Origin: Heliocidaris tuberculata
Lineage: Eukaryota > Echinodermata > Echinoidea > Camarodonta > Echinometridae
Direction of reading: 5' to 3'
Assembly: GCA_025618425.1 (NCBI GenBank)
Contig: CM046850.1
Span: forward strand, 9,722,749 to 9,786,748
DNA length: 64,000 bases
Shown here: positions 1-10,055 of the stretch, piece after piece
Numbering within the stretch: the stretch's first letter is position 1
Layout: every line of letters starts with the position of its first letter
The notes under the pieces: generated by a model
The model's input: the letters and a program-made list of their open reading frames with translations, nothing else
What the model was told of the DNA's origin: nothing
Database searches by the model: none
Translations under genes and position numbers: made by a program

Positions 1-1539
1 TCCTAAAATTTTCCTAAAGAGTTGATGCCTCATTTTGAATCCTGAAAAAAGACTCATGAACTTGCAGAAGATGTGATAGATAGACTGTCATTTTAGAGAA
101 TGCTGTACAGTCCCGAGAAGTCACGTGAAAATATCTGAGCTTGTTTTCTACAGTTTGTTTATAATACCATGCTTCATTAGGCCTAGATTTTGCATTAACT
201 GTGCATTAAAGAGGCTGGGATGTAATGCCATTTGTACCGATGGAAAACATGTTAGTAATGGACATGGATGAGAGATTTTGATATATAAAATCGGAAATAT
301 CAGGACATTCAAATCATATCTTTAGCATTTTATCTGCATTTTATAGGAATTCTCACTACAATAACAGTCTTTTATATTAACTTTATCAATTACTAGAAAT
401 GATTTCTTTCTTGAAAATTAGGGGGGATTTTTTTTTTTACATGTCTACTCAAAAAAGTGGGGGGCTGCAGCCCCCAGCCCCCCCCCCCCCCCCGGTTCCA
501 CGGCCCATGGAAAAATCAATACAAACATGATAAATAGCATTACTTGTTTAATATTAAAATCACCCAGCAATCAAGATGATGACCCGAAGTTTAAGGAGAC
601 AAAAAGATACAAAACTTTTTATTCCCACCTCTCAAGAACGGCGCAAATATTAGGAAGCTAAAGATGGAAACTATTGAGATTAGCGTAAATTATTTATTAC
701 AAAAGTCAAGTGTAGAAAAAATCAAAAAAGAGGTGTTTTTCATATCGTTGACCAATTGGCGTGGATTCCTACAACAACATCACATTGTAACCTATCATTT
801 TATATACAATAAACGATCATCACATTAATGTACAGGATTAGAAAAACTGTTAAGAATCATGCATACTTTAGGAAACAATTAGACACGAAGGAATGCCTAT
901 TTTAATTCCCTTTACAAGGCCTCATTTATTATTGTGTAATCTTTTAATTCTTGTTATGGTTTTGACAATTTTGTCATTTGATCTGATCGGATATGATGTC
1001 GCCTTTGTAATTTTAACTTTATAATTTTATTTTATTTAATAGAAAATGATATAAAATAAATGATCAAATTCATCATTTATGTGCAAGAATGAGTTTTCAG
1101 TGATAACAACTAGAAAGCGAATATCCCCCGTTCTATTTCACAGGATTATCTGAGACGGACAGATTTATAAAATATCTGAATAAAGCATTCACTTGGACCC
1201 AGATCGCTGAAAAAAACAAGCGATGACCTATAACGGCGATTTATTTTCATGATTGTGCAGTACATGGGCCGCGGAGCCGGGGGGCTGGGGGTGGGGGGTG
1301 GGGAGGGGTGCTGCAGCCCCCACTTTTTTTAGTAGATACTTAAAAAAAATATCAGAAAAAAGGCTCGAAAATTGTCATTAATGAGTGAAATCAGATCAGC
1401 TCCCCCCCCCCCCCCCCCACTTTCAAAAACGCTCCGCGGCCCCTGCAGTACTGTAGAACCTCTTGGAATTCCAAACGGTCAAGCAAATTCAGTGACCGTG
1501 AGCTTTACTTACATGTTTCTCTAAAATACTAAAATACTA
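1..1539. other. Gene-free AT-rich flank
   Basis: I see no exon with credible splice sites or recognisable protein here. The stretch is AT-rich apart from two G/C-rich islands (about 417-512 and 1262-1441), listed separately. The remainder (1-416 and 513-1261) shows nothing I can name. Confidence 0.6.
417..1441. repeat. Inverted pair of GC-rich repeat islands
   Basis: The island at about 417-512 ends in ggttccacggcccatg. The island starting at 1264 begins catgggccgcggagcc, its near reverse complement, and the similarity runs on through ctgcagccccc and an agtggggg/cccccact block. The second island is itself bounded by gggccgcggag (1267) and ctccgcggccc (ending near 1441), so it looks like a short terminal-inverted-repeat element of about 175 bp. 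Two inverted copies of one MITE, or the two ends of a 1 kb element, would both fit. No ORF is associated. Confidence 0.5.
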
Positions 1540-3156
1540 GAAAAATGTATAAATACTCGTCTGATAAGCTTCTTAAACAAATTTCATATTTTATTTGATA
1601 AACAATTTGGATTTAGGGAAAGGCATTCAACACTTCTCGCTGTTACTGATTTTTTTTTTGAATTTGAATGAAGCTATAGAAGAACGAGAAACGCTCATTG
1701 GTGTGTTTTTAGATTTTAAAAAAGCTTTTGATTGTATTGACCATAGTATTTTGTTTTATAAACTTAATTTTTACGGTATAAGAGGTACTCCACTAAAATT
1801 GTTTAAAAGTTATATTTCCGATAGGAAACAATATACTGTTTTTAACTCTATTAAGTCTGACGTGCAATCGCTGACGTGTGGCGTCCCGCAAGGATCAGTT
1901 TTAGGTCCCATATTATTTTTACTGTATATTAATGACTTGCCTTCGTGTTCATCTCTTCTCAACTTCATTATTTTTGCCGATGATACCAGTATATTTATGA
2001 AACATGAAAATCCTCAGTTTTTAATTGAAAAAATGAATGCTGAACTAGTAAAAGTTCATACTTGGTTTGTTAGCGACAAATTAATCTTAAATCTACAAAA
2101 AACCCACTTTATGTTATTTAGCAATCAAAAAATAAATGTTGATCAATTACATATAAATGAGGATGTGATATCACGATCAAATTCGATAAAATTTTGGGGA
2201 ATTCATATTGATGAAGAAATGAAATGGAAGAGTCATATTAACAGTGTACTAAATAAGATTTCAAAAATATAGGAGTAATAAATAGACTTAAAGAACATTT
2301 ATACCTAGACTTATCTTATTGACTCTATACAATACTCTCATTTTACCACATTTGAATTATTGTAATATGATTTGGGGATCGTGCAATAAATATCTCTTAG
2401 ATAGAATGTTAAAATTGCAAAAAAGAATACTGAGAATAATAACAAATTCTTCTTTCTTAGCTCATACGAAACCTCTCTTTATTAGTTTAAATATCCTACC
2501 TATATGTGATTTATATGAATATAATTTGGGAATTTTCATGTTTTTATTTCATAAAAAGCTTTTACCAAGATCATTTAATAATCTGTTTTCTCTTAATATG
2601 CATGCTCATCATTACGACACAAGAACTAAATTTGATTTTAGAGTCCATTACGGTCGCCCCTCTTTTCCACGCTCATTGATAAAATACAAAGGACCCATGT
2701 TATGGAATAGTTTACGGCGAGAAATTAGAGACTGCAAATCACTAAATACATTTAAATATAAGCTAAAAACCTACCTTCTAAAACAGTTGTAAATCTTTTG
2801 CTAGTATATCAAACATATAATTCAGTAGGCTTGTCTGTCTTTGTCTTTTTTCTATATGTATATTTCTCTATCATTTCCCTTTTGTTTATACTTTAATGAT
2901 TCATAATCTGTTGTAACTTCCAATGGGATCGATCTTTTAAGTTTTGGATTAACTTCTTTTGATCCCGCCACATTTTTATATACCTATTATTGTCTCACTT
3001 TCTATATTCAATTTTTCTTGCTTCTTCGCCTTAAATGGTGTGCTTTCCAAATGTTTTTTTTTTTTAAATTTATATATATGTATTTCACCATGTTGATATA
3101 TTGTTTTTATGAAAATGTGGAAATAAACTTTGAACTTTGAACTTTGAACTTTGAAC
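1540..3156 (+). pseudogene. Dead 5'-truncated non-LTR retrotransposon (CR1/Jockey-like LINE) with reverse-transcriptase remnant
   Basis: Reverse-transcriptase landmarks occur in order: QFGFRERHST (near 1608), FLDFKKAFDCIDH (near 1708), the conserved VPQGSVLGP (near 1884), and the catalytic FADDT (near 1974). After it comes the C-terminal region typical of CR1/Jockey-type LINEs (LPHLNYC, LQKRILRI, FKYKLKTYLL). The reading frame is broken at least three times: in the T run near 1650, in the A run near 2265, and near 2310, where the frame changes again before 2319. The copy lacks the endonuclease half, so it is truncated and non-functional. It ends in four perfect TTTGAAC units (3129-3156) after an AATAAA, a 3' microsatellite tail as used by CR1/L2-group elements. 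It is surely a LINE; the exact clade is a guess. Confidence 0.9.
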
Positions 3157-3270
3157 TATCGAGCCGTCTTTAGTCGGACCGTGCAAGCCGTATAAGTGGC
3201 TTTAGTAAGCCCGAGTCCCAATTTCGAATCCTTGCAGCGACTGGCGGTTTTGGCTATTTTTTTTTTTTTT

Positions 3271-3431
3271 AAATCAGAGATATTTCAGTCTCATGATAGT
3301 TCCAATTAAGGATCAAAATAATTTGGTGACACTTTGACCACCTAGTGGTGGTCAAATCAGAGATATTTCAGTCTCATGATGGTTCCAATAAAGGATCAAA
3401 ATAATTTGGTGACACTTTGACCACCAAGTGG
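3271..3431. repeat. 83-bp tandem duplication
   Basis: A unit starting aaatcagagatatttcagtc is present twice, beginning at 3271 and 3354, with only a few differences. Both copies end in a small palindromic gaccacc-agtggtc block. The second copy runs straight into the tRNA-like SINE head at 3431, so the duplication may have happened beside the SINE insertion. Confidence 0.8.
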
Positions 3432-3560
3432 TCTCATAGTAGCCTAGTGGTAAGGCATCGGCATTCAAAAGTCAGGGACCGTGGTTCGAATTTTCAAACT
3501 CTAAGTCTAACTTAAAACTAACTCCAACCCCCAAACCTTGCAGCGTTGTGTTCGAGGAAC
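3431..3560 (+). mobile_element. tRNA-derived SINE fragment
   Basis: The sequence holds an RNA polymerase III type-2 promoter: tagcctagtgg (3440-3450) fits the A box consensus TRGCNNAGYGG, and gtggttcgaat (3481-3491) fits the B box GGTTCGANTCC. Their spacing is normal for a tRNA. The sequence does not fold into a full tRNA with matching acceptor arms, so this is a SINE head rather than a tRNA gene. It is followed by ttcgaggaacatttcttaca and then an (AT)n tail, a common SINE ending. Confidence 0.6.
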
Positions 3561-3567
3561 ATTTCTT

Positions 3568-3570
<3 letters not shown>

Positions 3571-3620
<50 letters not shown>
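3571..3620. repeat. (AT)n microsatellite
   Basis: About 25 uninterrupted AT dinucleotides directly follow the SINE-like sequence. Small ORFs across it on both strands are artefacts of the repeat. Confidence 0.95.
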
Positions 3621-3622
<2 letters not shown>

Positions 3623-3689
3623 CTGGGGTAGGCATTATTTAACCAGTGGTATAGAGGCATGCAGGGGCGGCACGCCGGGGGGGGGGGCA

Positions 3690-4310
3690 AAGTGCCCCCT
3701 TTTCAAAATACCCGAAAAGTGCCCTTTTTATTTCTGAAAAAATGCCCCCTTTCTCTGTGATTAGTGCCCTCTTTACTATTAAAAGTGCGCCTTTTTCTAT
3801 ATATTAAACAGATAATTGCCTTTCCCCTTATGATAAGTGCCTTTTTTCCTCCTTCTGATAAGTACCCCTTTTCACATCTTATAATTGGCTCCTTATCTCT
3901 AATAAGTGCCCTTTTCTCCTTCTAATAAATGCAATTTTACTTCGGATAGGTGCCTATTTTTCTTTCATGTAAGTGCCCTTTTCTCCTTGTAATATGTGCC
4001 CCTTTTTCAAATAATGATTGCCCCCTTTCTCCCTAATTATTTTGTGCCCTTTTCTCCCTTGATGAGTGCATTTTTATTTCTGATAGGTGCCCCTTTTCCC
4101 TTCTAATAAGTACCTATTCTCCCCTTCTGATAAGTGCCCATTTTCAAATCTGATAAGTGCCCCCTCTCTACTTCTGCATAAGTGCCCTTTTCCCATCTAA
4201 TATGAGCCTTTTCCCTCTTCTCAATTCATAAATACCCCTTTTAATCTCTTATAAGTGCCCCTTTTACCTCTGACAAGCGCCCTTTCCTCTTATGATAAGC
4301 CATTTTACTT
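3690..4310. repeat. Degenerate minisatellite of GTGCCCCTTTT units
   Basis: Roughly 20 imperfect units of about 25-32 bp follow the pattern tgataagtgccccttttctccttc. Units vary in the T run and in the gataag spacer, so the array is old. Related stretches recur near 4930-4990 (gtgccctttttggc), which suggests that the array lies inside a larger element running from about 3660 to 5000. It carries no coding signal. Confidence 0.8.
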
Positions 4311-5088
4311 ATATTTTCCCACTGTTTCTTACAAAAAGAGGCATATCTAGCTTCAAAGAATCGGTGCGGCTTTATACAGTAACAGCTAGGTACCCATACT
4401 ACAACTACAAGGTATAAACAGGGAGGTTCCACATCCCTGGTATAAAGCAGTGGAGCTAGAAACAAGAGGGGTGCAATGCCCCTCACTCAGTTGTACACAT
4501 AATTTACACCGAGTAGGCCCTAAAAGGGCAATATTTTCTGAAAATTTCCCCCAAACTCGCTCGTTACGCTCACTCGCTCTATAATGAAATCAAGCAGATC
4601 ACATGATGATATCGATGTTATCATGGTAATCCTATAAGAAAAGTGACAGGGTTATTGTACGCATTAAAAGATCATACGGCATTCCCCCAAATTAATTTGC
4701 TGTTGTCATTTTCATTATATTGCTGTAAATAATGCTCAACCCAAGGATTTCAGCATTTTGCTCGCTCGCACGTACATGAATCATTAGACCATATTACATA
4801 CATAATTGGGGAAGCTGAAGCAGTGTCCAGAACCACAATAACAGGAAGAAAATGAAGTTACGTATTAATTAGACTGTAAGGTAATACCAATGTCACAAAA
4901 TATGGTCCCTGTTTTTGTTTTATGTTCACCCCTTGTAGGGCCCCTTTTTTCTCCAAAAGTGCCCTTTTTGGCTGGTACGTGCCCCCCACTTTGAAAAACG
5001 CTTTAAAAATAGCCACTATTGTAATACTAGTATAGCTAAGGTACCGTATCTAATTTGCATATCATTTGCATACATATACAAATATGCA

Positions 5089-5137
5089 TCCCTAATCCTA
5101 ACCTTAACCCTAAACCTAACCCTGACCCTAATCCTAT
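5089..5137. repeat. Interstitial telomere-like CCCTAA repeats
   Basis: Seven or eight degenerate CCCTAA-type hexamers (ccctaatcctaaccttaacc and onward). They are interstitial: unique and repeat sequence continues on both sides. Confidence 0.75.
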
Positions 5138-5144
5138 ATAAATT

Positions 5145-5318
5145 AACAGATCAGAAATAAAAATTTCTATTTTTAGAAACATGCCTCTACGACTGGTTAT
5201 TAAAATCCACAGAAATCCTTAAAAGACATTAAATCAGGGAAAATATAAAAAATTCTATTTTTAGAAACATGCCTCTACAACTGGTTGAATCCACAGAAAT
5301 CCTTAAAAGACATTAAGG
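5145..5318. repeat. 88-bp tandem duplication
   Basis: Two near-identical copies carry the landmark ttttagaaacatgcctctac (starting at 5171 and 5259), and both end in ccacagaaatccttaaaaga. The period is 88 bp. Confidence 0.8.
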
Positions 5319-5363
5319 GATAAATGTCTACCACTTCAAGGCCGAGCCGGTAAGGTCTTAGGC

Positions 5364-6920
5364 CAGGAGCCTGTCCCGAAATAGTCACCCCATTTTACCC
5401 ATAAGATTTGACCCCTTAAACTTACTTAGACCATTTAAGTCATTGACAAAAAGGTTGTCAGCCTGAACGTAACCGCCAGGTTTAGCCCCCAGAGCCCCCA
5501 AAAGAGACCCCAAAGTCGGGTCGATTTCACCCCGTCTCCCCCATGCACCAAACTTTGTCAGTAGGAAGCAGTATGACTGGACATTACAAAACACAAAAAA
5601 CTGACAAAAATTTCCGTCGGGATGGGGTGTCAGACGGCCCCTAAAAATTGGGGTAAATTTTCCCCCTTGAAGCCCAGGGACCAAATTTTGTCAGAAGGAA
5701 GAGCTATATAGATGTACATTCCAAAAATATAAAAACTGACAAAATTGTCCATCGGGAAGGGTGTGTCAGACCCCCTGAAATGAAAACTTCAAAGTGCCCT
5801 TGGACAACGTTTTGCCCCCCAAAATGCTCTGTATGTAAAGAAAAATCGTTTTCATATCTTCTGACTATGATAACTCAAAAGTGTTTTATTCCATTCAATT
5901 CAAACTTTCATAACATAATTTTGAGTATATAGTCTTCTTGCGGTGCAATTTGGTGTCAATTGGTCTTTTGATTAATAAATTATGAAATTGTGAGAAATGT
6001 ATTGCTTTTTCAAAAGTAGCCCCAAAATACTGTCAGGATTATGTAAACACACCCATTGTCGATCTGATCAAGGAGTTATCACAGATAACTCCTTGATCTG
6101 ACGAGGCATATAGAGAAGCTGCTTGGTATCTGTGCAATTAACACATGAATAGTACATTTCAGCCTGCAGGCACTGGCAGTCACATACCTGAAAAGCTCTT
6201 CTATTATGCCTTGTCAAACAGGTGAAGAGGGACAATGGGTGTGTTTACCTAATCCTGACAGTATTTTTTGGCTACTTTTGAGAAAGCAATACATTTCTCA
6301 CAATTTCATAATTTATTAATCAAAAGACCAATCAACACCAAATTGCACCACAAGAAGACTATTATACTCAAAATTATGTTATGAAAGTTTGAATTGAATT
6401 GAATAAAACATTTCATTGAGTTACCATAGTCAGAAGGTATGAAAATGTTTTTTCTTTACATACAGAGCATTTTGGGGGGCAAAACGTTGTCCAAGGGCAC
6501 TTTGGAGTTTTCATTTCAGGGGGTCTGACACACCCTTCCCGATGGACAATTTTGTCAGTTTTTATATTTTTGGAATGTACATCTATAGCTCTTCCTTCTG
6601 ACAAAATTTGGTACCTGGGCTTCAAGGGGAAAATTTTACCCCAATTTTTAGGGGCCGTCTGACACCCCATCCGACGGAAATTTTTGTCAGTTTTTTTGTG
6701 TTTTGTAATGTCCAGTCTAGTCATACTGCTTCCCGTACTGACAAAGTTTGATGCATGGGAGAGATGGGGTGAAATCGACCCGACCTTGGGGTCTCTTTTG
6801 GGGGCTCTGGGGGCTAAACCCGGCGGCTACGTTCAGGCTGACAACCATTTTTGTCAATGACTAAGAAAGGGGTCAAATCTTATCGGTAAAATGGGGTGAC
6901 TATTTCGGGACAGGCTCCCA
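5364..6920. mobile_element. Large foldback element with ~690-bp inverted arms
   Basis: The left arm (about 5364-6061) starts ccaggagcctgtcccgaaat. The right arm (about 6229-6920) ends atttcgggacaggctcccag. The arms are near reverse complements over their whole length, separated by a 167-bp spacer that has its own hairpin (aaggagttatc/gataactcctt near 6070-6093). Each arm holds two diverged direct subrepeats of about 125 bp, marked by ccaaactttgtcag/ccaaattttgtcag and ctgacaaaa. The 99- and 103-residue ORFs in the arms look like composition artefacts. No transposase is visible, so it is a non-autonomous foldback element. Confidence 0.85.
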
Positions 6921-7448
6921 GACTATCTAGCCTAGCGCGGGAAAATTTGATCTTTGATTTGACTTTTCAGCAGATTTTGAGCGAGCATAACCATAGCGCA
7001 TGATATGGGCATATAATATGTATAGTGCATGCATAATTAAAGCGCATATTATGCAACGCATAGCGCCTATCCTAGAGCATATATAGCGCGCTAGCTCGAG
7101 TCTCGGTCTCGATTGGCGCAAATTTTGTGTTTTGAAAGGTCCGACGCGACGCGACGGTCACGGAATTGCATATTTTGTAATATTGTACCGGTAAGTGCTT
7201 TTGAAGCTTATAATAAATGATAACAGGATGGTACATACTACATATGATACATACGACAGTCAGAGGTAGACTATATGTTGATTTTTTGTCGACATCACTT
7301 ACATGTAACTGGATCGTGCTCTCGCTCCAACCATCTGACCATGCTAACGTTTACGTTTTATAGGCTTGACAGTTGACTTGAGCACAGCGACCCTTTCCCG
7401 GCCGGGGATTCCCTGGCTGAGCCTGAGTGAGAGTCTACCTGGCCCACT
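6921..7448. other. Intergenic sequence, nothing recognised
   Basis: The sequence contains short gcgcata-rich, self-similar stretches (about 6990-7090) but no gene, tRNA or terminal repeats that I can support. Confidence 0.4.
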
Positions 7449-8232
7449 CATGGGCCCTTGCCTATGTGGGACTGTGTCCAACATTCACTGTTGCAGCATT
7501 CAAAAACAGACAACAAACTTTGCTCTAAGCAAGATTTAATTTTCTTAAATTTGCTAATTACCTGATTCATGGACTCTTCAACTCTTACTGTGCCACAAAT
7601 TAGGGGATTCAGAATTGAAAGTGAAATTTTAAATAATTATTTTCCTCTCAAAGTCTCATGAATAAATGATCGGCCAACTTAGCATCCGTACCCAACCGCC
7701 ATTAAATCCGCCTGACAAAGTGAATATCTAGTCAAGTTTCTTATTTGTTATTGTTGAAATCATGCTCATATTTAACGGAATAAACGCTATTGTTGTCAAT
7801 TTCATAAGTGAAAAAGAAAATCAGGTAAGACCTGAGCGGGTGTCAAACCCGCAACACTGCATCAGTGTAGCTCTGACCCGTCGTCTTAACCACTAGACCA
7901 CGAGCAATTGACGGCAGAAGCGGGGTTCAAAAAGACTGTAGAGTCTAGTCTACCTTCGCTCTACAGAAATCTATGTCTTTGTGAATGTGCGGTCAGTCAT
8001 TTCAACTCGCACAATAGGCGAGACAAGCCTTTTAGCAGCCTACTTTTTTTTCAGTAAGCTAGGCGGTACTAACTTCCGTCTGGGTACGGATGCTAAGATG
8101 GCCGAATGATCTACCCTGGAAAAAGGCCTGCTGATACACACAAAAGCTAGAGTCTATTGAAGCCTATTCACCCATAAAAGCTACATGTAGTCTGGAGTAC
8201 AAGGTTATCTTCAGATAAGCTTGTACATGTAT
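7449..8232. repeat. First copy of a duplicated ~330-bp sequence, interrupted by an insertion
   Basis: The flanks 7449-7671 and 8104-8232 together match 10383-10712 in the same order. Landmarks are gcctatgtgggactg, ctctaagcaagatttaattt, gactcttcaactcttact, tctattgaagcctattca and acatgtataagtg. The intervening 7672-8103 is absent from the second copy and is a transposable element. Confidence 0.8.
7672..8103. mobile_element. Terminal-inverted-repeat element carrying a tRNA-like SINE body
   Basis: Terminal inverted repeats are ggccaacttagcatccgtac on the left and the matching gtacggatgctaagatggcc on the right. Flanking octamers are aaatgatc (left) and gaatgatc (right), seven of eight identical, so an 8-bp target duplication is likely. 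Inside, the minus strand of about 7835-7912 keeps a perfect D-arm (GTCT/AGAC) and T-arm (GCGGG/CCCGC), with A box like tggtctagtgg and B box like gggtttgacac, but no matching acceptor stem. A SINE may have landed in the element or been captured by it. Confidence 0.7.
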
Positions 8233-8630
8233 AAGTGTCCTGGCCTAGCCTTGGCCTTGCATTGTCCGTGGGATACCATGGGGAGCCGTATGACTGCGCG
8301 CCTAAAATTTGAATTGAAATTGAACAAAAACTTCCTTCAATTCCTCGAATGCCTGATATTATGCTAGGCAGAAAAATCCGTTTGTTTGGAGTTCTATAAT
8401 ATTAATAACATTTTAAAACTTGTTTTGAGGTTCTCCTCCACTTATCCAACTCCAGAAGATGGACGGAAGCCTGATGAATAAAGGCTCAACAAGCACAGTG
8501 CCTATTTTTGCTATGGCCTGGGCTGAAAATGATATTGATAAACAGCCGTCGTAAAGTGAAGGCCTACCGCATGGGAGGAAATGTCTCTGAGGCGAGTCAT
8601 TTCTGAAATCTTTTTGTGTATTTTTATATA

Positions 8631-9088
8631 CAGTAGAGGCGCACGGCCGATTTGGGAGACTCTCCCACTTGGGAGACAGTGTCTGATATTGGAGACTTTG
8701 CTAACAAGAGGACAATAGAAACAACACCAACAACAAGGCACTTTTTCTCGGCCAAATTTTTCCCCCTCAGAAATCAGAAGCCCATTTGTTTTGTGTGGGG
8801 GTCATAACAAAAAAATGTTATGAAAACAAAAGTAGACGGTAGATCTTTAAAGTAGACGGTCAAAAGGGGTACTTTTTCATGAGGAATCTGCTTATCACAT
8901 TTTCATTTTGAGCCAAGGGCATGGTAATCCCTTTGCCGCAAATGTAAACAAAGAAAATTGATCTCCTAAATGGTAGACTGTCTCCCAAATAGGCCATCAA
9001 AAGTGTTGACAAAAGTCTCTGATAATACTAATAGAGATGGTCTCCCAAATGGGAAACAGTTTCCGATATCGGCCGTGCGCCTCTACTG
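8631..9088. mobile_element. MITE with CAGTAGAGGCGC termini
   Basis: The left end is cagtagaggcgcacggccga and the right end is its inverse, tcggccgtgcgcctctactg. The element is 458 bp long. The flanks read tatata on the left and atataa on the right, so an ATA target duplication (CACTA-like) is possible. The interior has repeated gggagac/gtctccc motifs in both orientations. No protein is coded. Confidence 0.85.
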
Positions 9089-9682
9089 ATATAATATCTC
9101 TGGCTTTATCTGCCCGATTTAATGCTTTAAATCATTTTAAATGCTATTTTGCATTTTTGGTATACAAATTCTACCTAGGCTAGGGATAGCTGTACGAGCT
9201 CTGTGGCTTATCAATCTGGTACTGGCCACGGAGCTGTACAGCCCATGCCATTATGGCGCTTGGAGGCAGGTGTAAACACAGAAATACTATGCCTCATAAT
9301 CACCCATTCCCATGCACAGTGAACCTTGCAAACCACCCTCGGTGTTTGCTAAGGTGGTTCTGGTCATATTCGACCTGAAAAAGTAGCAATCGCAATACCA
9401 AAAAAGATTATATCTACACAGTTTCGGCAGGACGGATGAGGTTTTTCTTACCTTGCACATGTAGTCAGTCAATTGTTATTTGCATGAGAAACAATGACGC
9501 AACTGCCCCGAGTCGGCACTAGTCTACCTTAGAGTCTGTGATGTGGACGTATTTAGTTATTTCGTATACAACTAAGCGTTGTGCGTCACTGCATGCTTCT
9601 ATCCACTGAACTCTACGTGGAGTTGAGTGCGTCTATATCCCGCGCGAGTGCGAGCGAGATGGTGCGATCGTGAAGTAGAAGC

Positions 9683-9800
9683 ATGGCATATAATCAGTGG
9701 ACTTCGCACCGTCTACGCATCGGATAAATGTACAGTGTGCGCGCGGGTTGTTCATCTATCCAATGCGTAAACGGTGCGAAGTCCACTGATTATATGCCAT
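9683..9800. repeat. 118-bp inverted repeat
   Basis: atggcatataatcagtggac at 9683 is mirrored by gtccactgattatatgccat ending at 9800. Arms of roughly 45 bp flank a GC-rich loop. It could be a very short foldback element. It lies about 250 bp upstream of the first HLTF coding exon, so it could also fold near the promoter or in the 5' UTR. Confidence 0.8.
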
Positions 9801-10055
9801 GTGTGAACTGGACTAAGATTGTCGGTGACCATGTGTCCCGGGCACCTGCTACTTGCTAGTGTCTATAGACTATAGCCATGTAGTGGGTCTGGTTTTAGAT
9901 CTAGATCTAGTTCTATTATTTTTTTCCATTTTATTTTATTTTATTTTGCCTAAGCTTTATTGTTACCTTTTAGTTTACCTATCCATAAACTGTGAACTTT
10001 ATGGTGGGAATGTAATTCATTTTTTGATCATGTCTTTCTTCGTTTTCTAGGAGTC
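9801..10055 (+). promoter_or_regulatory. HLTF 5' flank with splice acceptor just before the ATG
   Basis: A pyrimidine-rich stretch ends in cgttttctag at 10050, followed by gagtc and the HLTF ATG at 10056. This looks like a genuine 3' splice site, so the transcript probably starts in an upstream non-coding exon that I cannot locate. No convincing TATA element is seen. Confidence 0.4.

Larger units (their letters stand above)
4311..5363. other. Intergenic sequence with short repeats
   Basis: No gene is supported. The sequence contains the tail of the GTGCCCC-type element, a telomere-like CCTAA-rich stretch and an 88-bp tandem duplication (both listed separately). Short ORFs here lack homology and splice context. 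Confidence 0.5.

Noticed and set aside
1595..2792. Functional reverse-transcriptase gene
   Set aside because: Several frameshifts and loss of the 5' half show a dead LINE copy; it should be annotated as a pseudogene.
5145..5318. CRISPR-like direct repeats
   Set aside because: Only two long tandem copies without spacers, in an animal genome. No CRISPR feature is present anywhere in the window.
7835..7912. True tRNA gene on the minus strand
   Set aside because: D- and T-arms pair, but the acceptor stem does not, and no normal anticodon arm forms. It lies in a mobile element.
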